A stretch of 64,000 nucleotides of DNA from Mangrovibacter phragmitis. Its GTDB lineage: Bacteria > Pseudomonadota > Gammaproteobacteria > Enterobacterales > Enterobacteriaceae. Made by a program: the position numbers and the translations under genes. Where the stretch lies: NCBI RefSeq assembly GCF_001655675.1, contig NZ_LYRP01000022.1, positions 248,001 to 312,000 of the forward strand. The letters run 5' to 3'. The stretch's first letter is position 1; each line of letters opens with the position of its first letter. Under the pieces are notes generated by a model. It saw only the letters and a program-made list of their open reading frames with translations, made no database searches and was not told where the DNA came from. This document shows, piece after piece, positions 52,554 to 63,436 of this stretch.

Positions 52554-53231
52554 ATGCAGTGGGACTGGATTCTGTTTGATGCCGATGAAACGCTGTTTAC
52601 ATTTGACGCATTCAGCGGCTTACAAAGAATGTTTCTGGATTATAGCGTTACATTCACATCCGAAGATTTCCAGGATTATCAGGCGGTAAATAAACCGTTG
52701 TGGGTGGATTATCAAAATGGTGCGATTAGCGCGTTACAATTACAGCACCAACGCTTCCAGGGGTGGGCCGATAAACTACGTGTGCCACCTGCTGAACTGA
52801 ATGATGCCTTTTTAAATGCCATGGCGGAAATTTGTATGCCTTTGCCTGGCGCTATCTCCCTGCTCAATGCTCTGCATGGCAAAGTGAAAATGGGTATCAT
52901 CACCAACGGATTTACGGCGCTACAGGAACGCCGCCTGGCGCGAACGGGTACCGCGCATTTGTTCGACCTGCTGGTGATTTCTGAGCAGGTGGGTGTGGCG
53001 AAACCGGATGTTTCAATCTTCGATTACGCACTGAATAAAATGGGAAATCCGCCCCGGGAACGTGTGTTAATGGTTGGGGATACACCCGAGTCCGATATTC
53101 TTGGTGGAATCAATGCAGGTCTGGCAACTTGCTGGGTCAACAGCCATCAGCGCACACTCCCCGAAGGGATTACACCAGACTGGCAGGTGACAACGCTTAG
53201 CGAACTGGAGCAACGCCTGTGTAAACAATGA
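52554..53231 (+). CDS. yjjG: HAD-family nucleotidase YjjG
   Basis: The 225-residue haloacid-dehalogenase phosphatase hydrolyses dUMP, dTMP and UMP and, in E. coli, protects against non-canonical pyrimidines. Motif I is [10 protein letters not shown] (DxD nucleophile), motif II IITNGF and motif [16 protein letters not shown] upstream supports the start at 52554 ([11 protein letters not shown]), identical in length to E. coli; a longer in-frame start overlaps rimI. Confidence 0.95.
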   Translation: MQWDWILFDADETLFTFDAFSGLQRMFLDYSVTFTSEDFQDYQAVNKPLWVDYQNGAISALQLQHQRFQGWADKLRVPPAELNDAFLNAMAEICMPLPGAISLLNALHGKVKMGIITNGFTALQERRLARTGTAHLFDLLVISEQVGVAKPDVSIFDYALNKMGNPPRERVLMVGDTPESDILGGINAGLATCWVNSHQRTLPEGITPDWQVTTLSELEQRLCKQ

Positions 53232-53325
53232 TTGTCTGGCCCGGACTGTTGGGTAAAATAGCGCACATTTTTACCAATCCTTGTGGCGTGAACATGCTTC
53301 GCGCCCTGACACAGAAGACTGAATT

Positions 53326-54915
53326 ATGACGTTGTCTCCTTTCGAGCAAGAGGTGGCCCGCCGCCGCACTTTTGCCATTATTTCTCACCCGGATGCGGGT
53401 AAAACAACCATTACTGAGAAAGTATTGTTGTTCGGACAGGCTATTCAGACCGCAGGGACCGTGAAAGGCCGTGGCTCCAGCCATCATGCAAAATCTGACT
53501 GGATGGAAATGGAAAAGCAGCGTGGGATTTCTATCACCACATCGGTCATGCAGTTCCCGTATCACGACTGTCTGGTTAACCTGCTCGATACCCCAGGGCA
53601 CGAAGACTTCTCTGAAGATACTTACCGTACTCTGACCGCGGTAGACTGCTGCCTGATGGTGATTGATGCGGCCAAAGGTGTTGAAGACCGTACCCGTAAA
53701 CTGATGGAGGTCACACGCTTGCGTGATACGCCTATCCTGACGTTTATGAACAAACTCGACCGTGATATCCGCGACCCAATGGAGTTGCTGGATGAAGTCG
53801 AAAACGAACTGAAGATCTCCTGCGCACCCATCACCTGGCCGATTGGTTGTGGAAAATTGTTTAAAGGCGTGTATCACCTGTATAAAGACGAAACCTACCT
53901 GTACCAGAGCGGCCAGGGCCACACTATTCAGGAAGTTCGCATTGTTAAAGGCCTGGATAATCCTGAGTTGGATAAAGCTGTGGGTGATGATTTGGCCGGG
54001 CAATTACGTGATGAGCTGGAACTGGTGAAAGGGGCTTCCAATGAGTTTGATGAAGACCTGTTCCTGAGCGGTGATATTACGCCAGTATTCTTCGGTACCG
54101 CGCTGGGTAACTTTGGTGTTGATCATATGCTTGATGGCCTGGTTTCCTGGGCTCCAACGCCTATGCCACGCCAGACTGATGCGCGTACAGTTGAAGCCCG
54201 GGAAGAGAAATTCACCGGCTTTGTTTTCAAAATTCAGGCCAATATGGACCCGAAACACCGCGACCGTGTGGCATTTATGCGCGTGGTGTCTGGTAAGTAT
54301 GAAAAAGGTATGAAACTGCGCCAGGTGCGTACTGGCAAAGATGTGGTGATTTCTGATGCCCTGACCTTTATGGCAGGTGACCGCGCTCATGTTGAAGAAG
54401 CCTATCCTGGCGATATCCTTGGTTTGCATAACCATGGCACTATCCAGATTGGTGACACCTTCACGCAGGGTGAAAACATGAAGTTTACCGGGATCCCGAA
54501 CTTCGCCCCTGAGTTGTTCCGCCGCATTCGCCTGCGCGACCCGCTGAAACAAAAACAGTTGCTCAAGGGGTTGGTACAACTGTCGGAAGAAGGTGCGGTG
54601 CAGGTGTTCCGTCCGCTTATCAATAACGATTTGATAGTTGGTGCGGTTGGTGTGCTGCAGTTTGATGTCGTTGTGGCGCGTCTGAAAAGTGAATACAACG
54701 TTGAAGCTATTTATGAATCTGTCAACGTTGCCACTGCCCGTTGGGTTGAATGCTCAGACGTGAAAAAATTCGAAGAATTTAAACGCAAAAATGAAGCACA
54801 ACTGGCGCTGGATGGGGGAGATAACCTGGCATATATCGCACCAACCATGGTTAACCTCAACCTGACCCAGGAACGTTACCCTGACGTGACATTCCGCAAA
54901 ACGCGCGAACACTAA
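53326..54915 (+). CDS. prfC: Peptide chain release factor 3 PrfC
   Basis: GTPase that removes RF1/RF2 from the ribosome after peptide release. The 529 residues are the same length as E. coli RF3. G1 is [10 protein letters not shown]2 [14 protein letters not shown]3 DTPGHEDF, G4 NKLDRD. Domains 2 and 3 follow ([20 protein letters not shown] and [17 protein letters not shown]). Two hairpins follow the stop. Confidence 0.98.
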   Translation: MTLSPFEQEVARRRTFAIISHPDAGKTTITEKVLLFGQAIQTAGTVKGRGSSHHAKSDWMEMEKQRGISITTSVMQFPYHDCLVNLLDTPGHEDFSEDTYRTLTAVDCCLMVIDAAKGVEDRTRKLMEVTRLRDTPILTFMNKLDRDIRDPMELLDEVENELKISCAPITWPIGCGKLFKGVYHLYKDETYLYQSGQGHTIQEVRIVKGLDNPELDKAVGDDLAGQLRDELELVKGASNEFDEDLFLSGDITPVFFGTALGNFGVDHMLDGLVSWAPTPMPRQTDARTVEAREEKFTGFVFKIQANMDPKHRDRVAFMRVVSGKYEKGMKLRQVRTGKDVVISDALTFMAGDRAHVEEAYPGDILGLHNHGTIQIGDTFTQGENMKFTGIPNFAPELFRRIRLRDPLKQKQLLKGLVQLSEEGAVQVFRPLINNDLIVGAVGVLQFDVVVARLKSEYNVEAIYESVNVATARWVECSDVKKFEEFKRKNEAQLALDGGDNLAYIAPTMVNLNLTQERYPDVTFRKTREH

Positions 54916-55292
54916 CAGGGTATTTTGCTAACCGGTGAGTACCGGTTTTGCCAGAGCCTGGCCCGCGACATTAATGCTGGTCAGGCTTTTTTATATCCTT
55001 TCTGTCATTGTGTTTTTTGCGCAGAATGTTCTTAAAAACCCTCGAAATTAGCCCTGTTCAGCAGTTTTTTCTGTTTATCCGATCGTTTTTTACTGTCAGT
55101 GAACTATAGTTACTCCTGACAGTAAGTTCTGGTTTAAAACGCTAATAAATATATTTATTACGGTTTTAAATCCTGGTTAATTGTTCTTTTGTTGAATTTA
55201 TTCACCATCATTGCGTTTTTCAGGTGTGGTGAATAGCGGCTGGTTACCACCAGCACTGGCTCAAATACTGAGCAAACATAAGGAAAGAATCG
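54916..55292. other. prfC-osmY intergenic region with terminators and a nested palindrome
   Basis: No gene is visible. Close to prfC are two hairpins (see 54930-54992). At 55092-55123 an outer inverted repeat ACTGTCAG/CTGACAGT encloses an inner palindrome AACTATAGTT (55102-55111) that contains CTATAGT, close to the sigma-S -10 consensus CTATACT. The rest (55125-55200) is AT-rich. Confidence 0.45.
54930..54992 (+). terminator. Tandem terminators after prfC
   Basis: The first hairpin is AACCGGT (54930-54936) / ACCGGTT (54941-54947) followed by TTG. The second is AGCCTG (54955-54960) / CAGGCT (54982-54987) followed by TTTTT, with a longer loop. Confidence 0.6.
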
Positions 55293-55910
55293 ATGAAAAT
55301 GACAAACAAGGTTTCTCACTCTCTGCTGGCAATTACGTTGGGTTCTGTTCTGGCGAGTGGTACAGCATTTGCTGAAAGTACCATCACTTCAGATGCTCAG
55401 ACCATGGCGGATTCAGCGGGACAAAAAATCGATAATTCTGTCACTAAAGTCGGTAATTTCATGGATGACAGTGCCATAACGGCAAAAGTGAAAACGGCTT
55501 TAATGAATAATGATTCGGTTAAAAGTACCGATATTTCCGTCGATACGAACAAAGGTATCGTGACCTTAAGCGGGTTTGTCACCAGCCAGAAACTGGCTGA
55601 AACGGCAGTGAATGTTGCCAGAGGTGTGGATGGCGTGAAATCAGTCAGTGACAAGTTGCAGGTTAAAGACAGCGATTCACAAAGCCTGAAAGGTTATGCC
55701 GGTGATACCGCAACAACCAGTGAAATTAAGGCGAAATTCCTTGCCGATGACATTGTGCCGTCGCGCAAAATAAAAGTGGAAACCACCCAGGGTGTGGTGC
55801 TGCTTACTGGTACGGTGGATAACAATGCGCAGGCGCAGCGTGCAGAAACCATTGCCAAGGCCATTGATGGCGTGAAAAGCGTCAAAAATGAACTAAAAGT
55901 TAAATCGTAA
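55293..55910 (+). CDS. osmY: Periplasmic osmotic-stress protein OsmY
   Basis: The 205-residue protein has a signal peptide ([19 protein letters not shown]) and two BON domains (about 58-125 and 135-203), each with the [12 protein letters not shown] / [10 protein letters not shown] start and a terminal GVKSV motif. OsmY is a sigma-S-dependent periplasmic chaperone or membrane-associated stress protein. It is four residues longer than the E. coli protein. AAGGAAAG upstream supports the start. Confidence 0.96.
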   Translation: MKMTNKVSHSLLAITLGSVLASGTAFAESTITSDAQTMADSAGQKIDNSVTKVGNFMDDSAITAKVKTALMNNDSVKSTDISVDTNKGIVTLSGFVTSQKLAETAVNVARGVDGVKSVSDKLQVKDSDSQSLKGYAGDTATTSEIKAKFLADDIVPSRKIKVETTQGVVLLTGTVDNNAQAQRAETIAKAIDGVKSVKNELKVKS

Positions 55911-56022
55911 GAGTAGTCAGACGGACCCGGGCTTGCTAAAGGCAGGCCCGACGCGAACCAACCAGGTGTTACTGGTGCACTGACCGGTGGCAATCATTAT
56001 TCACTTTGGGTAAGGAGCGTTT

Positions 56023-56184
56023 ATGTTTCGTTGGGGAATTATTTTCTTAATTGTGGCTGTGATTGCGGCGGCTTTAGGCTTTGGTGCTCTGGCAGGTACC
56101 GCCGCATGGGCTGCGAAGATAGTCTTTGTTGTCGGCATTGTACTCTTTTTGGTCAGCCTTTTTACTGGTCGTCGGCGTCCATAG
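56023..56184 (+). CDS. ytjA: Small membrane protein YtjA (DUF1328)
   Basis: A 53-residue gene. The product has two hydrophobic helices ([20 protein letters not shown] and [16 protein letters not shown]) and a basic end (TGRRRP), matching E. coli YtjA residue for residue in most positions. AAGGAG seven bases upstream supports the ATG. The gene is downstream of osmY and followed by a terminator. Function is unknown; DUF1328 proteins are often stress-induced. Confidence 0.95.
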   Translation: MFRWGIIFLIVAVIAAALGFGALAGTAAWAAKIVFVVGIVLFLVSLFTGRRRP

Positions 56185-56217
56185 ACAGGAAAGTGTGGTA
56201 CAACATGGTTGAGTAAG

Positions 56218-56243
56218 AGCCAGTCCGGGCGACTGGCTTTTTA
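56218..56243 (+). terminator. Intrinsic terminator after ytjA
   Basis: AGCCAGTC (56218-56225) and GACTGGCT (56231-56238) form a perfect 8-bp stem followed by TTTTT, a textbook rho-independent terminator. Confidence 0.88.
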
Positions 56244-56288
56244 ATGTCTGAATCATTCCTTTTGTATCACTAACCAGGCAGAACGCCC

Positions 56289-57353
56289 ATGGGACAATAT
56301 ATACCGGTGACACTCGGGGAACTCTCCCCACTCTCGTTAAGGCCCTTTGAACCAGGTAAAATGGCGCTGGTATGTGAAGGTGGTGGGCAGCGAGGAATTT
56401 TTACTGCTGGTGTGCTTGATGAGTTTCTGCGTGCCGGCTTCAATCCGTTTGATGATTTCTATGGAACATCTGCTGGTGCGCAGAACTTGTCTTCCTGGCT
56501 GTGCGGGCAGCGGGGCTATGCCTGGCGTGTTATCACCCGTTATACCACCCAAAGAGCGTTTTTTGACCCGGTGCGCTTTATGCGCGGTGGGCACCTTATT
56601 GACCTCGACTGGCTGGTGGACTCCACTGCGAAAGCCATGCCGCTGGCAATGGACAAGGCGGCCAGGCTGTTTGACGAGGGTAAACGTTTCTATCTGTGTG
56701 CCTGCCGTAGTGATGATTACACGCCAGAATATTTTACTCCTGATGCAGATACCTGGATGGACCTTATCCGTGCTTCCAGCGCGATACCGGGTTTTTACCG
56801 TCATGGCGTGACGCTGAATGGTATCAGTTATCAGGATGGGGGAATTAGTGATGCTATCCCGGTGAGGGAGGCTGTGCGTCGTGGAGCAAAAACCGTGGTG
56901 GTTATTCGCACGGTGCCTTCGCAAATGTATTACACACCGCAGTGGTTTCAACGTATGCAACGCTGGTTAGGTGAAAGTAGTCTGCAACCTCTGGTTAACC
57001 TGGTTCAGCACCATGAAGCCTGTTACAGCGCAACGCAGCAGTTTATTGAGTCACCCCCCGATGGGGTGAATGTGATTGAAATATACCCACCGGTGGCGCT
57101 GAAAAGTATGGCGCTGGGAAGCCGCCTGCCTGCGTTACGCGCCGACTATAAAACCGGGCGGTTGTGTGGGCGCTATTTTCTGGCGACTATCGCAAAATGG
57201 TTAACTACAGAGCACCCGGCGGCAACGCAGTTACCTGCCGCCAGTAAATTGATTATTCCGGGTGAGGCCGCCAATGATGTTGTGCCAGCAGGCCAGGCAA
57301 ATGATGACACTTTTGGCCGCGATGACTGCCTGGAACAGGGAGACAGTGCGTGA
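56289..57353 (+). CDS. yjjU: Patatin-like phospholipase YjjU
   Basis: The 354-residue protein has the patatin catalytic dyad: oxyanion loop CEGGGQRGIF, nucleophile GTSAGAQ (Ser near residue 60) and Asp in QDGGISDA. E. coli YjjU is of similar length; its physiological substrate is unknown, although lipase and esterase activities are expected. The stop overlaps yjjV by four bases, implying translational coupling. Confidence 0.94.
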   Translation: MGQYIPVTLGELSPLSLRPFEPGKMALVCEGGGQRGIFTAGVLDEFLRAGFNPFDDFYGTSAGAQNLSSWLCGQRGYAWRVITRYTTQRAFFDPVRFMRGGHLIDLDWLVDSTAKAMPLAMDKAARLFDEGKRFYLCACRSDDYTPEYFTPDADTWMDLIRASSAIPGFYRHGVTLNGISYQDGGISDAIPVREAVRRGAKTVVVIRTVPSQMYYTPQWFQRMQRWLGESSLQPLVNLVQHHEACYSATQQFIESPPDGVNVIEIYPPVALKSMALGSRLPALRADYKTGRLCGRYFLATIAKWLTTEHPAATQLPAASKLIIPGEAANDVVPAGQANDDTFGRDDCLEQGDSA

Positions 57354-58141
57354 CATACCGGTTTATCGATACCCACTGCCATTTTGATTTTCCTCCGTTT
57401 ACTGGCAATGAAACGGCAAGCCTGGCGCGTGCCGCAAGCGCAGGTGTGGAGAAAATTATTGTTCCGGCAATCAGTGCCGGGAGGTTTAGCACGGTGTTGT
57501 CGCTGGCAAGCCGACACCCGACGGTCTATGCCGCGCTGGGCCTGCATCCTATGTATATCGAACAGCATCACGATGACGCATTGCCGGCACTGGAACGCCT
57601 GTTAGCGCAGCAGCCTGAAAAAGTAGTGGCGGTGGGGGAAACCGGGCTGGATGCATACCGTGAAACGCCTGACCTGCCGAAGCAGATAGCTATGCTGGAA
57701 GCACAGTTTGCGCTGGCAAAACGCTGGCAGTTGCCGGTTATTCTTCATTCACGGCGCACTCATGACAAACTGGCAATGTTATTACGCCGGGCCTCCTTAC
57801 CTAAAACCGGTGTGGTACATGGTTTTTCCGGTAGTTTTGAACAGGCAATACGTTTTGTGGAGCTTGGTTATTACATTGGTGTGGGGGGGACAATTACCTA
57901 CCCCCGGGCAGCGAAAACACGTAAAGCCATTGCCAGATTGCCGCTTGACGCGCTGGTGCTCGAAACGGATGCGCCGGATATGCCTCTCAATGGCTGGCAG
58001 GGGCAGCCTAACCGCCCGGAGAGGGTTGCGATGATTTTTGACATACTTTGTCAGTTGCGTAGTGAATATCCGGAGGAAATAGCTGAAGCTGTGTGGAAAA
58101 ATACTTGCGCACTTTTCCCATTGGTTGCGCAAACCACTTAA
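57350..58141 (+). CDS. yjjV: TatD-family metal-dependent hydrolase YjjV
   Basis: The 263-residue TIM-barrel DNase-like hydrolase has the metal ligands of the TatD family: DTHCHFDF, the Glu in GETGLDAY, His in PVILHSRRTHD and VVHGFSG, and Asp in ETDAPDMPL. The start is GTG at 57350, inside the end of yjjU. In E. coli yjjW and yjjI come next; here a nucleoside transporter follows. Confidence 0.94.
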   Translation: MTYRFIDTHCHFDFPPFTGNETASLARAASAGVEKIIVPAISAGRFSTVLSLASRHPTVYAALGLHPMYIEQHHDDALPALERLLAQQPEKVVAVGETGLDAYRETPDLPKQIAMLEAQFALAKRWQLPVILHSRRTHDKLAMLLRRASLPKTGVVHGFSGSFEQAIRFVELGYYIGVGGTITYPRAAKTRKAIARLPLDALVLETDAPDMPLNGWQGQPNRPERVAMIFDILCQLRSEYPEEIAEAVWKNTCALFPLVAQTT

Positions 58142-58145
58142 AAGT

Positions 58146-58161
58146 GTGATCTATGTCACTG
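58146..58161. promoter_or_regulatory. CRP site upstream of the nucleoside transporter
   Basis: TGTGATCTATGTCACT differs from the TGTGA-N6-TCACA consensus only in the last base. A TATAAT -10 lies at 58233-58238 with no good -35, so activation is likely; the site is far enough upstream (about -90) to suggest a second, weaker CRP site (GTGATTCATA region near 58200) or CytR-type co-control. Confidence 0.7.
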
Positions 58162-58300
58162 TATAAGATTAACGTTTGTATTTGTTGCGTAGATAACGTG
58201 ATTCATATATCAATTTAGTGATTGCCTGCCGTTATAATGCCTGCGTTTTCAACCAATAATTCTGTTAACGAATATTTCTCTCAGGCGCAGGAATCTATCT

Positions 58301-59578
58301 ATGCAAATCCTCATGGGGTTAGTGGGCATGATCGTGTTGTTACTGATAGGCGTGCTCCTTTCAAGTAACCGTAAAGCTATTAATTTTCGCACTGTAATTG
58401 GTGCCTGGGTTATTCAGGTATTAATTGGTGCACTGGTTCTTTATGTGCCTGTTGGGCGTAAGGTTCTGTTGGCAATGTCGGAAGGCGTTGCGAAAGTGAT
58501 TGCCTACGGCAATGACGGGATTTCATTCCTGTTCGGTGGCCTGGCTTCCGACAAAATGTTCGAGGTGTTTGGTAACCAGGGCTTTGTCTTTGCGTTGCGC
58601 GTTCTGCCCATTATTGTCTTCTTCTCATCACTGATTGCTGTGCTGTATTACCTGGGGATCATGCAACTGGTCATCCGTATTCTTGGCGGTGGTTTGCGTT
58701 ATGTGTTGAAAACCTCGCGCACTGAGTCACTCTCTGCCACAGCGAATATCTTTGTTGGTCAGACTGAAGCGCCGCTGGTTGTACGGCCTTATATAGCCAC
58801 AATGACACGTTCAGAATTGTTTGCCGTCATGTGTGGCGGCCTGGCCTCGGTTGCCGGTTCTGTGCTGGCTGGTTATGCACAGATGGGTGTTCCTCTGGAG
58901 TATTTGATTGCGGCTTCGTTCATGGCGGCTCCTGGTGGCCTGCTGTTTGCCAAACTGATTGTGCCGGAAACTGAAACGCCTCATGATGCGCCGGATCTGA
59001 AAATTGGTGAAAACGATCCTGACCGCCCAAGCAATGTGCTTGATGCTGCGGCCTCTGGTGCCTCTTCTGGTATGCAACTGGCGCTGAATGTCGGGGCAAT
59101 GCTGTTAGCGTTTGTTGCGTTGATTGCTTTGCTCAACGGTATTTTGTCGGGCGTAGGTGGCTGGTTTAATCACCCGGAACTCTCCATGCAGCTGATTCTG
59201 GGCTGGGTATTTTCTCCTCTGGCCTGGATTATTGGTGTGCCGTGGAATGAAGCGACGGTCGCTGGTTCCTTTATTGGGCAGAAACTGATCATTAACGAGT
59301 TTGTAGCCTACCTGAATTTTGGCGCTTACCTCCACGATGACGCAACCGTGGCAGCTGCTGGCCTGCAAGTATTGTCTGCTCACACCAAAGCGATTATCTC
59401 CTTTGCATTGTGTGGTTTTGCCAATCTGTCTTCCATTGCCATCCTGATTGGTGGGTTAGGCAGTATGGCGCCGGGCCGTCGCCATGATGTCGCGCGCATG
59501 GGCTTAAAGGCGGTTGCCGCCGGGACACTATCTAACCTGATGAGTGCAACCATTGCCGGGGTATTCCTGTCAATGTAG
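58301..59578 (+). CDS. NupC-family concentrative nucleoside transporter
   Basis: The 425-residue inner-membrane H+/nucleoside symporter has CNT-family helices and the substrate-site motifs [36 protein letters not shown] and the C-terminal [17 protein letters not shown]. The QTEAP and FANLSS motifs identify the family; it is closer in style to NupX/PsuT (YeiJ/YeiM) than to NupC. Placed directly before deoCABD and after a CRP site, it should feed deoxynucleosides to those enzymes. E. coli has no transporter here. AGGCGCAGGA upstream supports the start. Confidence 0.92.
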   Translation: MQILMGLVGMIVLLLIGVLLSSNRKAINFRTVIGAWVIQVLIGALVLYVPVGRKVLLAMSEGVAKVIAYGNDGISFLFGGLASDKMFEVFGNQGFVFALRVLPIIVFFSSLIAVLYYLGIMQLVIRILGGGLRYVLKTSRTESLSATANIFVGQTEAPLVVRPYIATMTRSELFAVMCGGLASVAGSVLAGYAQMGVPLEYLIAASFMAAPGGLLFAKLIVPETETPHDAPDLKIGENDPDRPSNVLDAAASGASSGMQLALNVGAMLLAFVALIALLNGILSGVGGWFNHPELSMQLILGWVFSPLAWIIGVPWNEATVAGSFIGQKLIINEFVAYLNFGAYLHDDATVAAAGLQVLSAHTKAIISFALCGFANLSSIAILIGGLGSMAPGRRHDVARMGLKAVAAGTLSNLMSATIAGVFLSM

Positions 59579-59615
59579 AACATTTTGTTATTTTTATAAC
59601 ATTTGGCGATGCCAA

Positions 59616-59645
59616 AAAGGCCGGGGGATAACCGGCCTTTCTCAT
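59616..59645 (+). terminator. Intrinsic terminator after the nucleoside transporter
   Basis: AAAGGCCGG (59616-59624) and CCGGCCTTT (59632-59640) form a perfect 9-bp stem over a 7-base loop, followed by CTCATTTTTTG. Confidence 0.8.
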
Positions 59646-59752
59646 TTTTTGCAAACGTGATTTTATCTTGTCTGTCGCATATAATTGTTGCAGGAACATC
59701 GCCAGAGTTCGCTGTTTTGCGAAACCCTCCACAAAACATGGCTGGTGATGAA

Positions 59753-59768
59753 TGTTAGAATTTTAACA
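59753..59768. promoter_or_regulatory. DeoR operator upstream of deoC
   Basis: TGTTAGAATTTTAACA matches the E. coli DeoR palindrome TGTTAGAATTCTAACA with a single change. It lies 85 bases upstream of the deoC start. Only one copy is seen between the transporter and deoC. Confidence 0.85.
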
Positions 59769-59852
59769 TTGCATATTGCGAAACTGAAAGAGTGTGGTGA
59801 GTTTAAGCTCTGATTCCGGGCGCCTGTGCCATGCTTTTCGTTGGAGACGATG

Positions 59853-60632
59853 ATGAATGATTTAACCAGCAGCAGCCTGCGGGCACTGCACTTAATGGAT
59901 TTAACCACCCTGAATGACGATGACACGGATGAAAAAGTTATCGCGTTGTGCCGCCAGGCCAAAACACCCGTGGGAACACCTGCGGCCATTTGTATTTATC
60001 CGCGCTTTATTCCCGTAGCCCGTAAAGCGCTGAAGGCCCAGGGAACGCCGGATGTGCGGATTGCAACAGTGACCAATTTCCCCCATGGCAACGATGACAT
60101 CGAGATTGCGCTGGCAGAAACCCGTGCAGCCATTGCGTATGGCGCGGATGAAGTGGATGTTGTGTTTCCTTACCGCACATTAATGGCTGGTGATGAAGAT
60201 ACCGGGTTTGCGCTGGTCAGTGCCTGTAAAGCTGCCTGCCAGGCTGCGAATGTACTGCTGAAAGTCATTATTGAAACCGGTGAGTTAAAAACGGAAGCAC
60301 TGATTCGCAAGGCTTCTGCCATTGCCATTAATGCTGGAGCCGACTTTATTAAGACATCTACCGGGAAAGTGCCGGTTAACGCGACACCGGAAAGTGCGCG
60401 CCTGATGATGGAAGTCATTCGGGATATGGGCGTTCAGGAAACCGTGGGCTTTAAACCTGCAGGCGGCGTGCGTACCGCCGAAGATGCACAACTGTATTTG
60501 CAAATGGCTGACGACATTCTTGGCGAAAAGTGGGCAGATGCCCGCCATTTCCGCTTCGGTGCTTCCAGCCTGCTTGCCAGTTTATTGAAAGCTCTTGGTC
60601 ACGGTGACGGCCAGAGCAACAGTCAATATTGA
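59853..60632 (+). CDS. deoC: Deoxyribose-phosphate aldolase DeoC
   Basis: Cleaves 2-deoxyribose-5-phosphate to glyceraldehyde-3-phosphate and acetaldehyde. The 259 residues equal E. coli DeoC in length. Schiff-base Lys lies in DFIKTSTGK, the proton-relay Lys in [10 protein letters not shown] and the Asp in DEVDVVFPY. The second of two adjacent ATGs (59850, 59853) is taken as start; GGAG is upstream. Confidence 0.97.
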   Translation: MNDLTSSSLRALHLMDLTTLNDDDTDEKVIALCRQAKTPVGTPAAICIYPRFIPVARKALKAQGTPDVRIATVTNFPHGNDDIEIALAETRAAIAYGADEVDVVFPYRTLMAGDEDTGFALVSACKAACQAANVLLKVIIETGELKTEALIRKASAIAINAGADFIKTSTGKVPVNATPESARLMMEVIRDMGVQETVGFKPAGGVRTAEDAQLYLQMADDILGEKWADARHFRFGASSLLASLLKALGHGDGQSNSQY

Positions 60633-60685
60633 TTCTTCCAGGGAGCAGGCCCGCCCTGGCTCCCTGACACCTTCAGGAGGCGACA

Positions 60686-62008
60686 GTGTTTCTTGCCCAG
60701 GAAATTATCCGTAAAAAACGTGATGGACACCCGCTCAGTGACGAAGAGATCCGTTTTTTTGTCAACGGGATCCGCGATAACACCGTTTCAGAAGGGCAAA
60801 TCGCAGCCCTGGCGATGACAATTTTTTTCCATGATATGACGATGTCTGAACGTGTCTCGCTGACAATGGCAATGCGGGATTCAGGCACGGTGTTGGACTG
60901 GTCAGCGCTCAATTTGCATGGTCCGGTTGTGGATAAGCACTCCACGGGTGGTGTGGGCGATGTGACTTCTCTGATGTTAGGCCCCATGGTAGCAGCCTGT
61001 GGTGGGTATGTGCCGATGATTTCCGGGCGAGGGCTGGGCCACACTGGCGGCACTCTGGATAAACTGGAATCCATTCCCGGCTTTGATATTTACCCGGACG
61101 ATACGCATTTTCGCAACATCATTTCTTCTGTTGGCGTGGCCATTATTGGGCAAACTAATTCCCTGGCTCCGGCTGACCGCCGCTTTTATGCCACCCGGGA
61201 TATCACCGCAACGGTAGATTCTATCCCGTTGATAACTGCCTCTATTCTGGCGAAAAAGCTGGCTGAAGGGCTGGATGCGCTGGTGATGGATATCAAAGTA
61301 GGTAGCGGCGCATTTATGCCAACTTATGAACAGTCTGAAGCACTGGCCCGGGCAATTGTCTCTGTTGCGAATGGCGCAGGTGTGCGCACCACCGCTTTGC
61401 TCACAGACATGAACCAGGTGCTGGCTTCATCGGCGGGGAATGCGCTGGAAGTGCGGGAAGCCGTGCGCTTCCTCACGGGAGAGCAGCGTAATCCGCGCCT
61501 GGAGGCTGTCACTATGGCGTTATGCGTTGAGATGCTGTTGTCTGGCAAACTGGCTCCCAATGAAACAGCCGCCCGGAAGATGCTGAATGACGTGCTGGAT
61601 AACGGTAAAGCCGCAGAGTGTTTTGGCCGCATGGTTGCCGCACAGCGCGGGCCTGCCGATTTCGTTGAGCATTATGACCGTTACCTGCCTGAAGCCATGC
61701 TCAGTAAAGCCGTGTTTGCCGACACCAGTGGCTATGTGAGTGCGATGGATACCCGTATGCTCGGCATGGCTGTGGTGACTTTGGGGGGAGGGCGCCATCA
61801 GGCCAGCGATGAGATTGATTACAGCGTCGGGTTGTCTGATGTTGTGCGTCTGGGCGAGAAAATTGATGAGCAGCGCCCTCTGGCAATTGTCCATGCACGC
61901 GGTGAAGAACAATGGCTGGCTGCGGCACAAATGGTGAAAACTGCCATCACCATCGGTAGCACTCCTGTGGCTGACACTCCGGTGGTATATAGCACTATCA
62001 CCCAATAA
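60686..62008 (+). CDS. deoA: Thymidine phosphorylase DeoA
   Basis: Phosphorolyses thymidine and deoxyuridine to base and deoxyribose-1-phosphate. The 440 residues equal the E. coli length. Conserved motifs: KHSTGGVGD (phosphate site), [16 protein letters not shown] (the family signature) and [17 protein letters not shown]. The start codon is GTG with AGGAGG eight bases upstream (E. coli also uses a non-ATG start). Confidence 0.97.
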   Translation: MFLAQEIIRKKRDGHPLSDEEIRFFVNGIRDNTVSEGQIAALAMTIFFHDMTMSERVSLTMAMRDSGTVLDWSALNLHGPVVDKHSTGGVGDVTSLMLGPMVAACGGYVPMISGRGLGHTGGTLDKLESIPGFDIYPDDTHFRNIISSVGVAIIGQTNSLAPADRRFYATRDITATVDSIPLITASILAKKLAEGLDALVMDIKVGSGAFMPTYEQSEALARAIVSVANGAGVRTTALLTDMNQVLASSAGNALEVREAVRFLTGEQRNPRLEAVTMALCVEMLLSGKLAPNETAARKMLNDVLDNGKAAECFGRMVAAQRGPADFVEHYDRYLPEAMLSKAVFADTSGYVSAMDTRMLGMAVVTLGGGRHQASDEIDYSVGLSDVVRLGEKIDEQRPLAIVHARGEEQWLAAAQMVKTAITIGSTPVADTPVVYSTITQ

Positions 62009-62081
62009 CTGGCATACTGATCTGATCACTTTCTTTTAGCGCCATCGGTTGCCACTTGCTGGCAACGATGCAGGAGAAATT

Positions 62082-63305
62082 ATGAAACGTGCATTCATTA
62101 TGGTGCTGGACTCGTTCGGCATTGGCGCAACTGAAGATGCCGATAAATTCGGTGATGCAGGCTCAGATACACTGGGCCATATTGCTCAGGCCTGTGCTAA
62201 CGGCGAGGCAGACAAAGGCCGTCATGGCCCGCTTCATTTACCTAATCTGACTCAACTGGGCCTTGCAAAAGCCCACGAAGGTTCCACCGGGAGCCTCCCG
62301 GCTGGTATGGACGGTAATGCAGTAATTACTGGTGCATATGGCTGGGCACACGAACTCTCTTCTGGCAAAGACACGCCTTCCGGGCACTGGGAAATAGCCG
62401 GTGTGCCTGTGTTGTTTGACTGGGGGTATTTCAGCGACGTAGAAAACAGCTTCCCCCAGGAGTTGCTGGATGAGCTGGTACAACGTGCTGACCTGCCTGG
62501 TTACCTGGGTAACTGCCACTCTTCGGGTACCGTCATTCTCGACAAACTGGGGGAAGAGCATATGAAAACCGGGAAACCGATTTTCTATACCTCCGCTGAC
62601 TCCGTTTTCCAGATTGCCTGCCATGAAGAAACCTTCGGTCTGCAACGCCTGTACGACTTGTGCGAAATCGCGCGTGAGGTGCTGACCAACGGGGGCTATA
62701 ACATTGGCCGTGTTATTGCGCGTCCTTTTGTGGGTGAAAAAGCCGGAGCCTTTGAACGTACCGGAAACCGCCATGACCTGGCTGTTGAGCCACCGTCACC
62801 AACCGTGCTGAAAAAGTTGGTGGACGAAAAGCAAGGCCAGGTGGTGTCTGTGGGTAAAATTGCGGATATCTATGCCAATGTGGGTATCACTAAAAAGGTG
62901 AAAGCAACCGGGCTGGATGCGTTATTTGACGCGACGCTGGCAGAAATGAAAGCGGCAGGGGATAACACGATTGTGTTTACCAACTTTGTCGATTTTGACT
63001 CTTCCTGGGGGCACCGCCGTGATGTGGCCGGGTATGCTGCCGGTCTGGAACTGTTCGACCGCCGCCTGCCTGAGTTACTGGCTTTGCTTGAAGGGGATGA
63101 TCTGCTGATCCTGACAGCCGACCATGGTTGCGATCCAACCTGGGCTGGCACTGATCATACTCGCGAGCACATTCCGGTATTAATTGCCGGCCCACATGTG
63201 CAGCCCGGGTCTTTGGGGCATCGCGATACCTTTGCCGATATCGGGCAGACACTGGCCCACTATTTTGGTACCTCTGCCATGGACTATGGCAAAAATATGT
63301 TGTGA
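62082..63305 (+). CDS. deoB: Phosphopentomutase DeoB
   Basis: Converts (deoxy)ribose-1-phosphate to the 5-phosphate; a Mn-dependent alkaline-phosphatase-superfamily enzyme. At 407 residues it equals E. coli DeoB. Metal and nucleophile motifs are [19 protein letters not shown] (phosphothreonine), [21 protein letters not shown] and [14 protein letters not shown] upstream fixes the start at 62082; an earlier in-frame start is unsupported. The 73-base gap after deoA may hold an internal promoter as in E. coli. Confidence 0.97.
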   Translation: MKRAFIMVLDSFGIGATEDADKFGDAGSDTLGHIAQACANGEADKGRHGPLHLPNLTQLGLAKAHEGSTGSLPAGMDGNAVITGAYGWAHELSSGKDTPSGHWEIAGVPVLFDWGYFSDVENSFPQELLDELVQRADLPGYLGNCHSSGTVILDKLGEEHMKTGKPIFYTSADSVFQIACHEETFGLQRLYDLCEIAREVLTNGGYNIGRVIARPFVGEKAGAFERTGNRHDLAVEPPSPTVLKKLVDEKQGQVVSVGKIADIYANVGITKKVKATGLDALFDATLAEMKAAGDNTIVFTNFVDFDSSWGHRRDVAGYAAGLELFDRRLPELLALLEGDDLLILTADHGCDPTWAGTDHTREHIPVLIAGPHVQPGSLGHRDTFADIGQTLAHYFGTSAMDYGKNML

Positions 63306-63436
63306 GTGACGGTAGCTGTGGGCGGGGAATGAACCGCCCATGTCAGAATGCTGTGCCAGCAGCAGCCTGCTGCGCTCTGTGCCTGGTTTTGACAAGTGAC
63401 CGTCTTGACGCTGATTACTGATTAAGGAATATAACA

